Positions 1 through 12,168 of a stretch of DNA of 64,000 nucleotides are shown here, piece by piece. Under the pieces are notes generated by a model. The model had not been told where the DNA came from. It did no database searches and saw only the letters and a list, made by a program, of their open reading frames with translations. The translations under genes and the position numbers were made by a program. Each line of letters starts with the position of its first letter. Within the stretch, counting starts at the first letter, position 1. The DNA lies in contig CM066317.1 in NCBI GenBank assembly GCA_033807775.1, positions 40,551,870 through 40,615,869 of the forward strand, given 5' to 3'. The stretch comes from Saussurea involucrata (Eukaryota; Streptophyta; Magnoliopsida; Asterales; Asteraceae).

Positions 1-292
1 CTATTACTTCCCCGGGCTCGTACCTGGTAAGAAAATTTAATTTGAACGATTAGGCCTACGCCTAGTGAGAACATCCATTTTCAAATTAAAACTTTATAAG
101 CCTTGGAAACCAATGTAAACAAAGCGTATAAACAAACCTGATTTGCCATCATTTTTACCGTACACATACTCATCTTGCAATGACGGGAACATACCCGATT
201 TCATGAATATGACTAACACTCAGTAAGTCATATCATCACGTTCGAGAGCCTACTACGAATCATCACAGATTCGAGATCATAGCTCATGTCCA

Positions 293-625
293 AGAAATTA
301 CAATTTACTTTATGCCTATTTCTTGGAGTGGAAGTAGAGATTACAATTTACTTTATGCCTATCTCTTACCTTCCCCTAGAAATCAGGAATTACGATTAAC
401 TCTCGCCTATTCCTAGATTTCTCATCACCTTACGAAATAGGAATTACAAGTTACTTTATGCCTATTCCTCATTTCAGGTCAACGGGAATTACAAATTACT
501 TTATGCCTATTCCACGTTTCACATTATAATACAAAATGGGAATTACAGTTTACTTTATGCCTATTCCTCAATTCAAGTCAATGGGAATTACATGTTACTT
601 TATGCCTATTCTACGTTACAAATAA
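293..625. repeat. Degenerate tandem repeat inside LTR
   Basis: Seven imperfect units share the core ATTACNNNTTACTTTATGCCTATT, beginning near 293, 341, 389, 449, 483, 539 and 583. Spacing is 34-60 bases, so the unit has lost or gained spacer sequence between copies. The same words resume at 63952-64000 in the second LTR copy. Confidence 0.8.
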
Positions 626-759
626 TACCACTACCTATGGATCCATAACACTTCCTAGCATACTTGCGTATTTACTCGAACGCACAAAAACATTTCATAT
701 CATATTCTTATTTCTCAATTGTCCCTCTTCGGCGACTTAGCACGGGGTTCCAAAAACTA

Positions 760-1160
760 TATCCGGAACAATCCGAAAAACTCATACATATCCGGAACAT
801 CAGAAGTGACCGGACATTAGAGGTTATCGGACACCACAAACTATCCGAACATCATAACTTACCGGATATCAGGACTTTCCGGACACCAAGACTATCCGGA
901 CATCGCAACTTTCCAAACACCCAGACTATCCGGTCAAAATGTCTGGAACTCGTATCCGGAAAACACAACTTATCGGACACATACAATCCGGATAACGTCC
1001 GGATACCAAAGTCCTCGGGTAACATCCGGTAACTATCTATCCGGAAACTAAATCTATACCGGATACTACATGAAAGAAAACTTACCGGATACTACGCCTT
1101 GTCCGGACACCATCGCACAAGAGTTTACCGGATTCTGCACTTCTATCCGGTAACTTTGAC
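760..1160. repeat. CCGGA-rich dispersed motif block in LTR
   Basis: The words ATCCGGA, CCGGACA and ACCGGATA recur roughly every 15-25 bases, separated by A/C-rich spacers. The same motif clusters in the LTRs of F (55480-55700, 58800-59030) and in the presumed G LTR (54150-54450), always several hundred bases before the LTR end. Confidence 0.7.
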
Positions 1161-1558
1161 TGTGTTCTATTTTCACCATCGATTTCCTCCATAAGTCAAT
1201 TCTCAATCTCATACATATTACTCCAGTAGTTTTAAAACATTTAAACAGTTTACAAACATATATCCCATCCAATTTCAACTTCAATTTATTTAGAAAAGAA
1301 GATGAACTCACCTTAGGTCGATAAACGCAACCAAAATCCAGAAATCAGTTTCTTCTCTCCACTGAATCGATAACCTATTGAAAGATGATTTTGAACTTAC
1401 AATTACCAATCCTTTCAGAAATTCAGTAGAAAAGTTAATTATAAACCCTTACCAAAAGAACCAATTTTCTTGATTTCTTCTTCTCTGTTTGTTGCCAACC
1501 GACTTCACAGGAAACCCAAATTAGATATTATCCCAATTCCTTGCCGACTCCACACTTA

Positions 1559-1941
1559 GGGGGTGTTTGGTTGGGGGTATTGAGGGGTAAGAAATGAGAA
1601 TGATAATGAAAACTTCTATTTGGTTTGATATAATATAATGTAATCATTAACCCAAACCCATTAACTTCCATTCCTGACCAAATTGGGGGGAATGAAAACT
1701 TTATTCCCGCTTAGTCATTTTTTCTCATACGTCCATTTATTTCTCGATGTTGAATAAAAAATACTTTTTATTTTCACATTGGATGTCACATATTTGTATT
1801 AAAAAGTTTATATAAAATAATTTTTATTAATTATATTGGTTTAACCAAACAACATCAATGGAATGATCATTCCTATTCCCATTCTCCTGCATTCCCATTT
1901 TCATTTTCATTCTCATTCCTTAAAATGAACCAAACGCCCCC
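1559..1941. mobile_element. Tourist-like MITE (PIF/Harbinger type)
   Basis: A 383-base element has terminal inverted repeats GGGGGTGTTTGGTT (left) and AACCAAACGCCCCC (right). It is flanked by TTA at 1556-1558 and TTA at 1942-1944. TTA duplications with GGG...GTTTGG ends are the hallmark of Tourist/PIF-Harbinger MITEs. The interior is AT-rich and has no reading frame. It inserted into the LTR ending at 2113. Confidence 0.85.
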
Positions 1942-2113
1942 TTAAATATCACATTCACAAATTTCAAATTTGACCCTCAACTTATCCATAATCAGATTTT
2001 AACTCCAAAAATCACAAATTAAAATATTTGATCCCTTAACTTCAAACTCTTAACTTCAAACTCTTAACTTTCAAAATAAATTACAAAGACAATGTAATTT
2101 TCGAGGTGTTACA

Positions 2114-3499
2114 AAACACCTCTAAATTATAGATCTGGCTCATGTGTTCATGTCAAAATTAGGGATCAGGTCCCAAACGAACTATGTATAATAATGATCC
2201 AGGTGAGTGGAACCCGTCTTCTAACCTCAAAATTAAATTTGGTCCGTTTAAACTATTTAAAATTAGATCTGGACCATTTAAACTATATTTTTTTCGATTA
2301 TAACCACCACCCATCGAAATTCAATGGCTTCTCTCAATATTCAAATACCAAAGAAGCTGTCTCTGCAAGCCAAAGCGGTCTCTTCAAGAACTCGGGTACT
2401 CATTTCTTGATTTATGATATCGAAAGAGTGTTTACGTGTGCGTGATTGTGAATCCACAAGCACCTTTGTATATATGCACATAAGGTGTTTGATTTTTTGT
2501 CTAACTGAAAAAAATGCTTCTCTTTTTTACTTTTTCTCTCTGGGGAATGTAGAGGATAATGGAGTGCATTTTAGTAAGTGGGGAAGTTGGTGGAGCTCGA
2601 GGATCATTTAATCTTCATCGTCTATATTGGGGGTATAAGCTACTATCTATGTTGCTTTTGTGGTGCAGTATTAATGGTTAAGATATCAAAGTCATGGTAA
2701 GTTCATTTGGTGTATTTTATAATGTTTTTGCAGAATGAATGGTGAAGCAGAGAACAACCCCATTGCATAAATATCAAAAGCATAAGAGGTAAAGATGAAG
2801 AAAGATTGTTGCAGATCCGAACAAATCCTCCATCACCGCAATGCTTTTCGGCTAATAACTGACTACCAAAGCTACCCCATCTAAGGATTTCCACCTTATG
2901 CTTTTACTTTTACCGGGTTCGTTTGGTTTGATTTATTTTGTTCACTTGAGACCATTTACAAATATATATATATATATATATATATAAATTTATAGTGATT
3001 GGTTTTTTCTGATGAGATATTATACTATATATGGTGATGAATAAACCTAGGAGAGAGGAATACTTCAAGAGATAGAAAAATCAACAGTAAGGAGGTGAAG
3101 AAAGGCAATACAAATCAAGTTGCTCATGTTTCTTCAATAGATAATGAAGCAAAAGGGTTAGACGTCTTATGGATCTTTAAACCTTGCACCCTTTCTAGCT
3201 AATTAGTTTATATATTTAAAAAAATCATTTATTAATCTTCTTTTTTAATGACTCTGTTTCTAATTTGTTGATTCTTTTTAATGAAAGCAAAGCTTTGTAT
3301 ATTATAAAACCCTCTGAGGTATGCATTCTGCATAAATTTGTTGGATTTTTGAGGTATTTTGATGCACGATTTGTGAGAATGTATTTGGGTGTTCTTCTGC
3401 AGAAATTTGTTGGATTTAGGGGTTCAATTGACTTTTTGAAAGCTGAATTTGGTTGGACAATTTGTGAGTTTTCTCTCTGAGATTTTTGCTTATAAATTC
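2114..3499. other. Intergenic/unclassified, no gene recognised
   Basis: This is AT-rich sequence between the first LTR and the Athila-like relic. It holds a (TA)n microsatellite at about 2961-2986. A short coding-like stretch begins with ATG at 2324 and runs 24 codons to a possible GT splice donor at 2396, but no continuing exon could be followed. No transposon ends were identified. Confidence 0.5.
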
Positions 3500-4008
3500 T
3501 TAGTGTTCTTAGTGTTTCAATTGTTGTTTAGTTTGGGGTTTGAGAATGGTATCAATATGCCGTTTTTTGTGAACTTTATCTAGTTTGTCGAGGTCTACTA
3601 TTAAGTTCTTCTGGTTAGTTAGTGGTTCACTTGATAGGAAATCCTTGACCTTAGCCAGATGAGGCAATTTTAGGATCCAACTCTGGCACAATGACTCCAC
3701 CGTTTTTGGGTACACATTGCACATAACTGACACATGTACTACTGGCAACCATCAAGCAATTCCAAAATTTCTTTTTTGACAACATTTTTAATAAATGGAT
3801 TGAGCTTTCTTTGAGGTTTACTAGAGGTGAAATCCTTATCTTCCAAAATGATTTCATGTTGATAGATGGTAGTGCTTATGCCCTTCAAATCAACAATGAT
3901 CCATCATATGGCCTTTTTGTGCAGTTTCAACAATTTGACCAATTTTTCTTCTTGGTTAGATTCTAATGACGATGAGATAATGAGTAACAACTTCCCTGAG
4001 TCTCCTAA
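3500..4008 (-). pseudogene. Athila-like Ty3/gypsy reverse transcriptase, N-terminal relic
   Basis: Reading the minus strand from 4008 gives the block that precedes and opens the RT of Athila/Tat-type gypsy elements. IISSSL comes first, then EEKLVKLLKLHKKAI, DLKGIS, and a QRKLNP-like stretch followed by VVKKEILELLD. A VPKNGG-like trace lies near 3700. Stops interrupt it (for example after HKKAI and after LLDGCQ), and it dissolves near 3500 before the RT catalytic motif. It joins in frame to 9628-10130 when the solo LTR between them is removed: KYAFLG on one side, DSGKLLLIISSSL on the other. This is a dead fragment of an old element in which the LTR at 4009 later landed. Confidence 0.75.
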
Positions 4009-5682
4009 TGTAACACCTGGAAAATTTGGTATATAAAAGCCATTTTTTTCTCTCATTGATCTGTTAGTTTAGAAATTGTAGAGAAGATGTTGGTCTTGGT
4101 AATAGTGGCCTCTTGTGTTTTGGTTTGTACGCAAAAAGGGAAATTTTGGGAGTCGGAGGATTCTGGGCGAGTATGCCCGACGACAATGCCAAAGGGCATA
4201 ATCGCCAGTCATTATCGCGGGAGTGTATCCCTTACGGTACAAGTTGGGCGAGAGTGCCCGACGATTGTGAAATGGTCACTCTCGCCGTGGCACAATCGTG
4301 CGGGGGTGGCTGAGCTTTCGGTATATATAGCGAGCGAGAGTGCCCCGCGGTAATGACCGTGGCACAATCGCATGTCATTCTCGCCGCGGGCTCTGAGGGT
4401 TTTAAAGACACGATTTTCAGCCTCTTTTCATTTGTTATCTCACCTATTTCAATCCAAACACTCCCAAGACGACCCCCCCCCCCCTCCCTATTTCGGTTTT
4501 TGGAGCCTCCAAGGCTCCGATTTTGGAGTTCAAAGGTGATTCCTCGCATTTGGAAGGGGATTTGGAAGCTAAGGTGTTGATTTCTTCATCTTGTTCTCAT
4601 TTCAAGAGTTTTAAGTTCTAGGGTTTCCTCAAACCCTCTCCAAACCCTTTCCTTTCTTTTGACGAAGTGAAGATCGAAGTTCATATTTGGAGCCCTAGGA
4701 GTATATGGTGGTAGATTCATGACTTGTGGTTAAGGTAATTTCCTCATTTCTCCATTTAAGAAATTAGGGTTTTATGGTTCTCATTTCTTTTCCATTTGTT
4801 GGAGTTTGGTATAACCTAGAAATGTTTGTAGCTAATGATTGTTGTGGAAAACTTGGAGCTAGTGGAAGGATTCAAGATCTCATCTAAGGAGCTCAAGTTT
4901 GTTGGTAAAGCCTAGATTTAGTCTAAATCTAGCAAGACGAGTTCTAGTTGCTTTGAAAAAACTATATACATGTCAAAATGCTCATATTTTGGGATTTTGA
5001 AAATATATCCATAAGTTTACTTCATTTTGATGAGTTTTGTGAATATTTGTACACTTGCACATATTTGGGTTATAAAATTCTTGAAAATGGCTTACAACAT
5101 TTTATGAGGTGCTTGAGTCACCAAAAAGGAGATTTTGATCCACCAAACAAGGTTTCTTGATCATTTGGAGAATCTAGGTAACATATCTCTTTGGTTTCTA
5201 AAATGTGGAAATTGGGGTACAAATGGTTTTAAAAAGAATTATCGTATGAGATGGAGTGTTCTACGGACGATTATTGAAACATGGTTTAAAACTGTTAACT
5301 ATTGGATATGGTCATTCTTTGACCTTTTGAGTATTTTAGAAACGTGAACCTTACGATTCGGGCCTTTGGCCATTTATACCTAGAGAAAATACCAATTTGG
5401 GAAAGTTGTGCATCGGCTTATGTGGCCATATTGGCTTTATTTTATTGCAAACATTTTATGATGCCTTATGGCTTAATTTATACTCTAAAGAGTTTTGCGA
5501 CGTTGCCCGGTTTTAAATGGCTCAATGTGGAGCATTTTATGGAAACTGCAATTATTGCATAAATATTAGTTATTACATGATTTAAATGCAATACTTCATT
5601 TATTTAGAGTCATGTAATGTCTTAGACTGTAATGCAATGGATCCATAGGCATAGGAGTCGATTTTTTCAACATGAAGTTTGA

Positions 5683-6158
5683 TGTAACACCCTCAAATTT
5701 GGAAAGAGCAACTAAATAAAAACTTTGATAAAATCACCAAATAAAGGATAAAATCCCTTCTACAAATCCATCCTTGGAAATACCTCAACTTTAAAACATA
5801 TAATTAACCTCAACATTCATTAACTTAAGTCATACATCAAGACTACATACGGTCGGGTGTTACTCAACCAATTACAAGGTTTCTATTCCCAATATGCGAA
5901 AGACTTCACCAAGCTATTCACTTCTTGAGTACACATCTAGCTCTCAATCACTAGAACTATTCCTCAGCCTGAATCTGTTGCACATGCCGACAAATAAAAA
6001 AGTTAGGCTAACACCTAGTGAGTTCAAGAGTTTTTATCATGGTTATATATAATTCGTCAATGAAAAGAGTGCAACTTAAATCGTGATATTCAAAAAGGGT
6101 ATATCAAATATGTAAACAACCTATTTTCCAACGCACGCAATTTCTTATAACAAAAGCT

Positions 6159-6196
<38 letters not shown>

Positions 6197-6567
6197 ACGA
6201 TAATCAAATGAAAACCACAAATAGGTTATAAACTCGTGAGAACCAATGTAAAAATTTTTGTTTACATGATTTTTTTTCATCAAAACCTATGATTTAAGAT
6301 ATTGTTACACATATGTTCGTGTTCACCATATGATAAGTTTACATGTGAAAAACGAATTTTGTTTCACCTAGTGAAATGAAAAATATTCGTAAAAAATATT
6401 CATATGGTGAAACAAATCCATGTGAAACTATCATATTATGAAACACATATATTTGAAGTAGAATATAATAAATCCTAGCATTTGATGAAAAAATTTCATG
6501 TAAAAAAATATTTTTTATATCGGTTCTCACGGTTTATAACATATTTGTGGTTCTCACATGATTTAAC

Positions 6568-6601
<34 letters not shown>

Positions 6602-8659
6602 TTTTCCCAAAATGAAATCATATCCGAACTCACTTAAAGTGTGAGTAAGTGTTAAATATCCAAATAAGATAAACGAGGCTAAAACTCAGTTATTCAAACC
6701 ATCCCAACACAGATGAGGCATAATACACAACCCATAAATCGTGGAAGAACAATCCATATAAATATAATGCGTCACCGAAAACATGGTACTAAGCTCAATA
6801 CACACACGAGCATAACATGGAATGAAATCCAATACCAAAATATGGGGACATGCTTCATTCAAACACGTGGAGGGAATTCCAATATTAAAGTCATCATTTG
6901 CAGTCAATCACACAAGACCAACAATGATATGATATTATAATATCCAAAATAATGTTGGCCGACAACGGGGGAGACCCGTATCCATTGAGAGTGGAGGCAC
7001 ACAAAAGTATGCCACTTATACAACGTTAATCATATGACACTTCACGACATGAAAGCCCAAGTGTCCCTACGACTCCTTTCAAATTACACCCAAAGAGACA
7101 ACTGACCTTAGCGAAAATTACCATGAATACCACCAAAGGCCCGACACATTCGGGGTTACAACCACGACATTGCCCTGACATAGCGAAGGTCCCAAACGCC
7201 CATCAATCATGATAGCACAACCGGACGCAGCCCTCCTAGTGTACACTTTCAAGCTAAAGGTCATAAAACGTGGGTCTCGGAGTCAAATCCCGCAACACCC
7301 AGTTGACCATTAAATAAAGACTGACTTACGTGCCTATGGATCCAATGCAACACAGTCTAAAACTACATGACTACACATGAATGACTAATGCACTCGAGCA
7401 TATAATCATCAATAATATGCAATAAGATGCAATAGATGCAAATCATAAATGGGGTTTTACATTGAGCCATTAAAATCGGACAAATGTCCTCAAGACTCTT
7501 TTAAGTCAAAACCGAGCTAAAATGCATTTAAACGGCATTTATGTAAACGTATACCTCAAGGATATGATCAACCTAAAACTCATCACGGACTGAGACAAAT
7601 GACTTTCCAAATGGTCTCACACTCTTATAATTCCAAAATGTCTCATAGCACGAAAATATGAATTTTCCAAATGGTTTATAAAATCAATTACACCAAAATG
7701 AATAAACTATTGAATAGTCTTCAATCGAACAATATATCATCAAAAGGACGTATTTATGATATTTATTTATCAAAATATCCAAAAATCCCTATGAGTGTTT
7801 TACAAGGTTTATAAAGTTAACACTTCAAATAATCAAAACCCACCAAATACTCAACAATTGATAATTTCATGTAAAACACATAAATACTTGGAAAAGAACA
7901 TTTTTGGCATGTACAACGTTTTCACAGATCAACTTGAACTCACATTGCTAGATTTAGGCTAAATCTAGATTTTTCCCAACTTGAGCTTCTTTGAAGAAAC
8001 TTGAATCTTCAAGCCAAAACTTCCAAAACCTAGATCCACAAGTTTCCAATCATAAATATTTATATTCAACCACTTAGAATCGTTCCCCAAACATTTCACA
8101 TCAAAATCTTCATGAACACCAAAACCCTAATTTCTTAGATGGAGAAAAGAGAGAAACTTACCTCAACCACCACCAAATACTCTTGGGTCTTCCAATAAAC
8201 TTCAATCTCTTACTAGATCCTTGAAGAGCTCTCAAAAACGAAACCATAGCAACTTGAATCACTAAAATTGGAGTTGTGGTGAGGAAGTTATGAAGAAATG
8301 AAGGAAATGGCTCCAAAATCGTGATTTAAGCTCCAGACTGCTTCCCGTGGCCTTTCCCGTGACTTAAGTCGTGTGGGAATCCGCGTGCTTCCCAAAACTG
8401 GACTCTAGAGACTTACATGGCCTGGGTCATGACCCAGGGTCGCGCACCAGTCCGCACAACCCCTTTTTGGCCATGATTTCTTCGTTTTAGCTTCGTTTTT
8501 GCTCCAGAAAGAACCATTGGATTCATATTTGAATTCTTCATCCAACAAGACTATAAAATCTAGGATTCAATCCAAAATTCTATTTCTTCTATTTCTCTTG
8601 AAAGATCGATTTCTACACTAACTTGAAATTATACTTACCCGAAAATTACGGGCGTTACA
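5683..8659. mobile_element. Solo LTR nested in antiparallel orientation, TSD TTTGA
   Basis: It starts TGTAACACCC at 5683 and ends GGGCGTTACA at 8659. The host LTR bases TTTGA are duplicated at 5678-5682 and 8660-8664. Segments of this LTR match the reverse complement of the host LTR: the stretch around 7340 (GTGCCTATGGATCCA) pairs with 5635-5660, and the stretch around 7940 (GATTTAGGCTAAATC) pairs with about 4910. The two are therefore one family in opposite orientations. It carries a MITE at 6195-6570. Confidence 0.92.
6195..6570. mobile_element. MITE flanked by (TA)n
   Basis: Terminal inverted repeats of about 60 bases are visible. The left arm starts GGACGATAATCAAATG and the right arm, reverse-complemented, GGGGTTAAATCATGTG; both then share AACCACAAATA and GTTATAAAC. 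It is bounded on both sides by TATATA runs (6163-6194 and 6571-6599). It is non-coding and has the same habit as the TIR elements at 48874, 50092 and 53380. Confidence 0.82.
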
Positions 8660-9627
8660 TTTGAGTCTAGTGAGTGGCCCCAAGTTATGTATTTATGTAA
8701 GCTTGCGGTGGTGCTCGTGGTAGCCAAATACGTAGCTAAGTCTTGCAATGGTGCCCATGGTGAGCTAGATACGGAGACTTGTGACTTTTGTGGTGAGACA
8801 CGCTAGGGTCATTTTGGTATCTTGCGGTGGTGCCCTTGGTGAGCCAGATACGGAAATCCATGGCCCTATGTGAATCTCGAGAACGTTGATAAGTGACTTA
8901 ACTTTGTGTGTCCGCCACGTTCGATGGAATCGGGTCTCCCCCGTCACCGAAAGGTGTTATTTATGGGTATTTCATTACCCATACTTTCGGTGTTGAAATG
9001 TACAACTATAATTTATAAATGGTTATTTTGGTAAAGCATCTCATGTGTGTGTTTTGGAAATGTCGGGCGTTTATTATAATTGGGTATCAATGATGAATTT
9101 GAGTCGTGTCTTGAGCAAGTTTTGGGAGAGTCTGAAAGGTTGATTTATTTTCCAAAACATTATTACATATTTGGGGCACAAACTTTACCATCAAGCTTCT
9201 TTTATAAATTTTATAATTTATGGTTAAAACGTGCTCATAATAAACTCTTGGTTTTAGTCGTTTAATGTTTTATATGATGGAAACTGCTTTAACTCAATAG
9301 GCGTTAAGTCTAACACTTTTTCTTTTCGACATGTATATCAGGTATTAGATGGATCTGAGTGGCGAGTGAAGCTTGGTAGAAGTTCTGGTAGAATGGCTTT
9401 AGAGATGCCATCCGGCTTTGAGAAGATAGCAGATTTGGTGGTTTTAGTAACACCCGACGGACTTTGTTCCCTTTTGTGGGACTAGATTAGTTTCTTTAGT
9501 ACTTTGATACATGTTGTAGTGTTTCTTCCCTTGTACACTTTAGATTATTGTTGTTTCGAGCTTTGTATTTAAGGGATTTTTGGAAGTTTTAAATTGTCTG
9601 CTATTTTCAAATTTTATGGGTGTTACA

Positions 9628-10130
9628 CCTAAAAAGGCATACTTCAGATGTGAGGGAAGTTGTTTTAATTCTAGGTCTGGATCATTTTCTAAGGAAGGAA
9701 CAAGGGTTTTCCTATCTTCATTTTCTAAACCTTCAAAAGCAGCAGTTACTTGAGGATCATTTAACTCTTCAAATTCTACAACTTCCCCCATCACTATTAG
9801 ACTCACATATTCCCAGGATCTCCTCCAAACTTTTTTCTTGACACCAGGATTCAGTCAAGCTCAAAGTAGAACACTCTTCTTTCTCTACAGGATATCTAAA
9901 GAACCTAACACATTAAAAGTCACATGTTGGTTTTGTACTCTCAGGGTTAGCTCACCTTTTTGGACATTTGTCAGAGTTCTTCCAGTTTCTAGGAATGGTC
10001 TTCCTAGAAATATGGGGATGTCTTTGTCAACTTCAAAGTCTAAGATGATAAAATTTGCAGGAAAAATAAACTTATCAATTTGGACAAGGACATCCTCAAT
10101 CTTTCCATTAAAAAGAGGGTTAGAGTGTAT
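9628..10130 (-). pseudogene. Athila-like Ty3/gypsy protease relic
   Basis: On the minus strand from about 10118 the reading is GKIEDVLVQIDKF, then DFEVDKDIPIFLGRPFL, then KGELTLRV and VTFNV. This is the C-terminal half of a retropepsin domain of Athila/Tat-type elements, with the ILGRPFL-like flap end. After several stops the frame resumes with LELKQLPSHLKYAFLG, the usual linker into RT, which continues at 4008 across the solo LTR. The protease active-site triad lies further upstream and is missing. Stops and shifts make it non-functional. Confidence 0.8.
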
Positions 10131-10214
10131 GTTACCTCAGGTCCGATGAGTTCCCCTCATCTAGGTGGATGATGGATATATTGTCATCAGTCAATCCTTT
10201 ACCCATGCCGGTGA

Positions 10215-12168
10215 AGGATTGTTGCTTCTTTTATGAAGGCCCCTCCCTTAAACTGAAGATTCCTTGATAACGATCTCTTTGGTAATTGGCCGGATTACTT
10301 GTTGAATGATGAAGTCGTGTTTATCATCATCGTCCCTGTCATCTTCTTTTTCCAGGCCAACACCAGGTTCAGGAATCTCAGGTTCCTCATCCTCTTTTTT
10401 TTTCTTCTTCAGCCTCTTCATCGTTCACAATAAGAGCTGGTTTAGTAGTACCATCTTCAGAGGTGGAAGGGATTGGAATTGGGATAAAGACAACATCATT
10501 TGATCATCATCTTTATCATCATCTCTTCCCTCTGCAATGGAAGGCAGAGCTTCAAAGATAAGAGGAGCTTCCACTAGGAGAACTTGTGATGGCTCCCTTT
10601 CAGATATTGTGGCAACAACTTCAATTTCAGGTGCTCCTCCTCTTCATATACTGCAGCAGGCTTCTCCCCGTCTTTGTCATCATGACGAGGGAGAGGTACC
10701 TTTGCCTTGAGGTCACTGACAGTCTTCTCCATATCAGTGAGAGAATCGGCAATTTGATGACCAAAGTCTATGAGCATGGCTAGAGATAGTCGATCTTAAT
10801 TAGTGAAGGAGGGAGCAAGAGTGGAAGGAGCTACATGCTGAAGGATGTCCAGAATTCCCTTTAAGGTGGCTTTATGTTGTCATCTTTGTATTAACATTAT
10901 CAGAGAGTGCTGAGAAGGAGCTCTGAAGAGTATTAATGGCAATGGTGTTGACAACAAGGTTTGTTTTGAGCATTGAGACCTCATAGTAGAGTGCATAATG
11001 AACTTTAGCTTTAGTTTTGGTTACAAGATCAACTTTGAGAGAGGAAATGGAGGATTGTACATCATTCACCTTGGAGGATATGGAGGTGACATCAACAACT
11101 ATGGAGGTAATAGATGGCAACATCTCATTAATGTCTTTTGTCAACTCATCCAATTTAGGACATGAAAATATGTTAGAAACGTGAGCATAAGGGAGCTTAG
11201 TGATAGTAACGGAAAAAGAAAATTGTTGGAAGATGGAGTACCTGAGGTGTCCTTAGCAACACCCGATTGATTTTCGCCGAGGTGGAGCAGGAAAACACAC
11301 AATCGAGAGGATCAGTGGCTTGTGGCTAAGAGACTCCATGAGGGATCACCTCAGTTCCTGTTAGCTCAAGTCCAGCTTTTAGGCCTACCAAGAGCAAGAC
11401 CTCAATAGCAATGGGGACTAAAACCCTTGAGAATCTTCGGCCCGTGTAATTGAGACCAATGAAGGGGATGTAAAGACAATTGTTGATGAGAAGGGGGTTA
11501 TGCAGATGTGCATCAGAGAGGCAGTGGAAATGCCTGAAGTGATACACTCAAAGATTTGAGTCACTGAACCTGGGTAGATTTCACTGAATCTTCAGCAAAA
11601 GAGGATGTTGAGGTAGTTGTAGGTGCCTTGGAGGTGATGGCGAAGTCAGTGATTGAGGATTGTTGAGAATCCTTAACCAATTGTTGAGTTTTCTCCTTCT
11701 TGGATTTTTTAGCCTTTAGTGAAGGACTAAAAGGGCTTCAGATGATTTCCTCTTCAATAAGGATGAGGGTTTAGTGACTTGAGGGTTGAGTCGCGGTCGC
11801 AGTCATTGATGGAAGCGAAGAAGTAGAGGGAGTAGACGGATAAGCAATGTGAAGCATACTATCTAGGAGTGAAACATTTAAACCTGTGCCATTATGGTCA
11901 AGTATCTTGCTACCAAGCCTAGATTGAGGAAGATCTTCGGTCTTGGATAGTTATCGCCTAGCATTCTTGAGAATGTGTCATTAAGGAATCTGACGTAACG
12001 GACAATAATTTCAGTTTTCACTTGTTCATCCTTGATACGAGATCATCAAAGGATCTGAGCGTAGTCCACATTCCCGATAGTAGATCAGTAAATAGCCAAT
12101 ATTCAGTGCCAAATGACTCGTTAGGTCTTGTCCACCGGTCTTTCCATCCTTAGATTGGATAAAATGGG
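10215..12168 (-). pseudogene. Copia element C accessory ORF (aORF), 3' fragment
   Basis: The minus strand from 12168 reads GKTGGQDLTSHLALNIGY, matching the conserved GKVGSPDQTSH segment of the aORFs of B (near 19220) and A (near 33230). Further on, YVRFLNDTFSRMLGDNYPRP resembles the next conserved block. A 93-codon coiled-coil-like stretch occupies 10872-11153, rich in heptad V/I/L/S, and acidic low-complexity sequence follows toward 10300. Frames change repeatedly and stops are frequent. It was continuous with 42498-42985 before element A inserted. It ends near 10215 without reaching the C-terminal module, a PPT or an LTR, so the 3' end of C has been deleted. Confidence 0.65.

Larger units (their letters stand above)
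1..2113. mobile_element. Gypsy-type LTR, 3' part (left end outside window)
   Basis: The sequence from position 1 aligns with 63659 onward, which lies 268 bases inside an LTR that starts TGTAACACCC at 63391. It ends with GGTGTTACA at 2113, the inverted match of that start. The complete LTR would thus be about 2.0 kb without the MITE at 1559. No primer binding site or polypurine tract follows 2113, so this is a solo LTR or the outer edge of an element to the left. It contains a tandem array (293-625), a CCGGA-rich block (760-1160) and the conserved GCCTAGTGAG block at 49-71. No gene is present. Confidence 0.8.
4009..9627. mobile_element. Solo LTR, gypsy type (outer), TSD CCTAA
   Basis: It begins TGTAACACCT at 4009 and ends GGGTGTTACA at 9627. 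CCTAA is duplicated exactly at 4004-4008 and 9628-9632. Excluding the nested LTR (5683-8659) and one copy of its duplication, the LTR is about 2.64 kb. There is no internal domain, so it is a solo LTR left by LTR-LTR recombination. The conserved block found in the other LTRs occurs in reverse orientation at 9290-9314. A G/C-rich stretch at 4180-4400 repeats GAGAGTGCCC-like words, and a run of Cs lies near 4480. Confidence 0.92.

Noticed and set aside
1559..1941. hAT-type MITE
   Set aside because: The flanking duplication is the 3-base TTA, as in Tourist/PIF-Harbinger, not 8 bases.
2114..2140. Primer binding site after the first LTR, making it a 5' LTR
   Set aside because: The bases following 2113 do not resemble TGGTATCAGAGC or another tRNA end.
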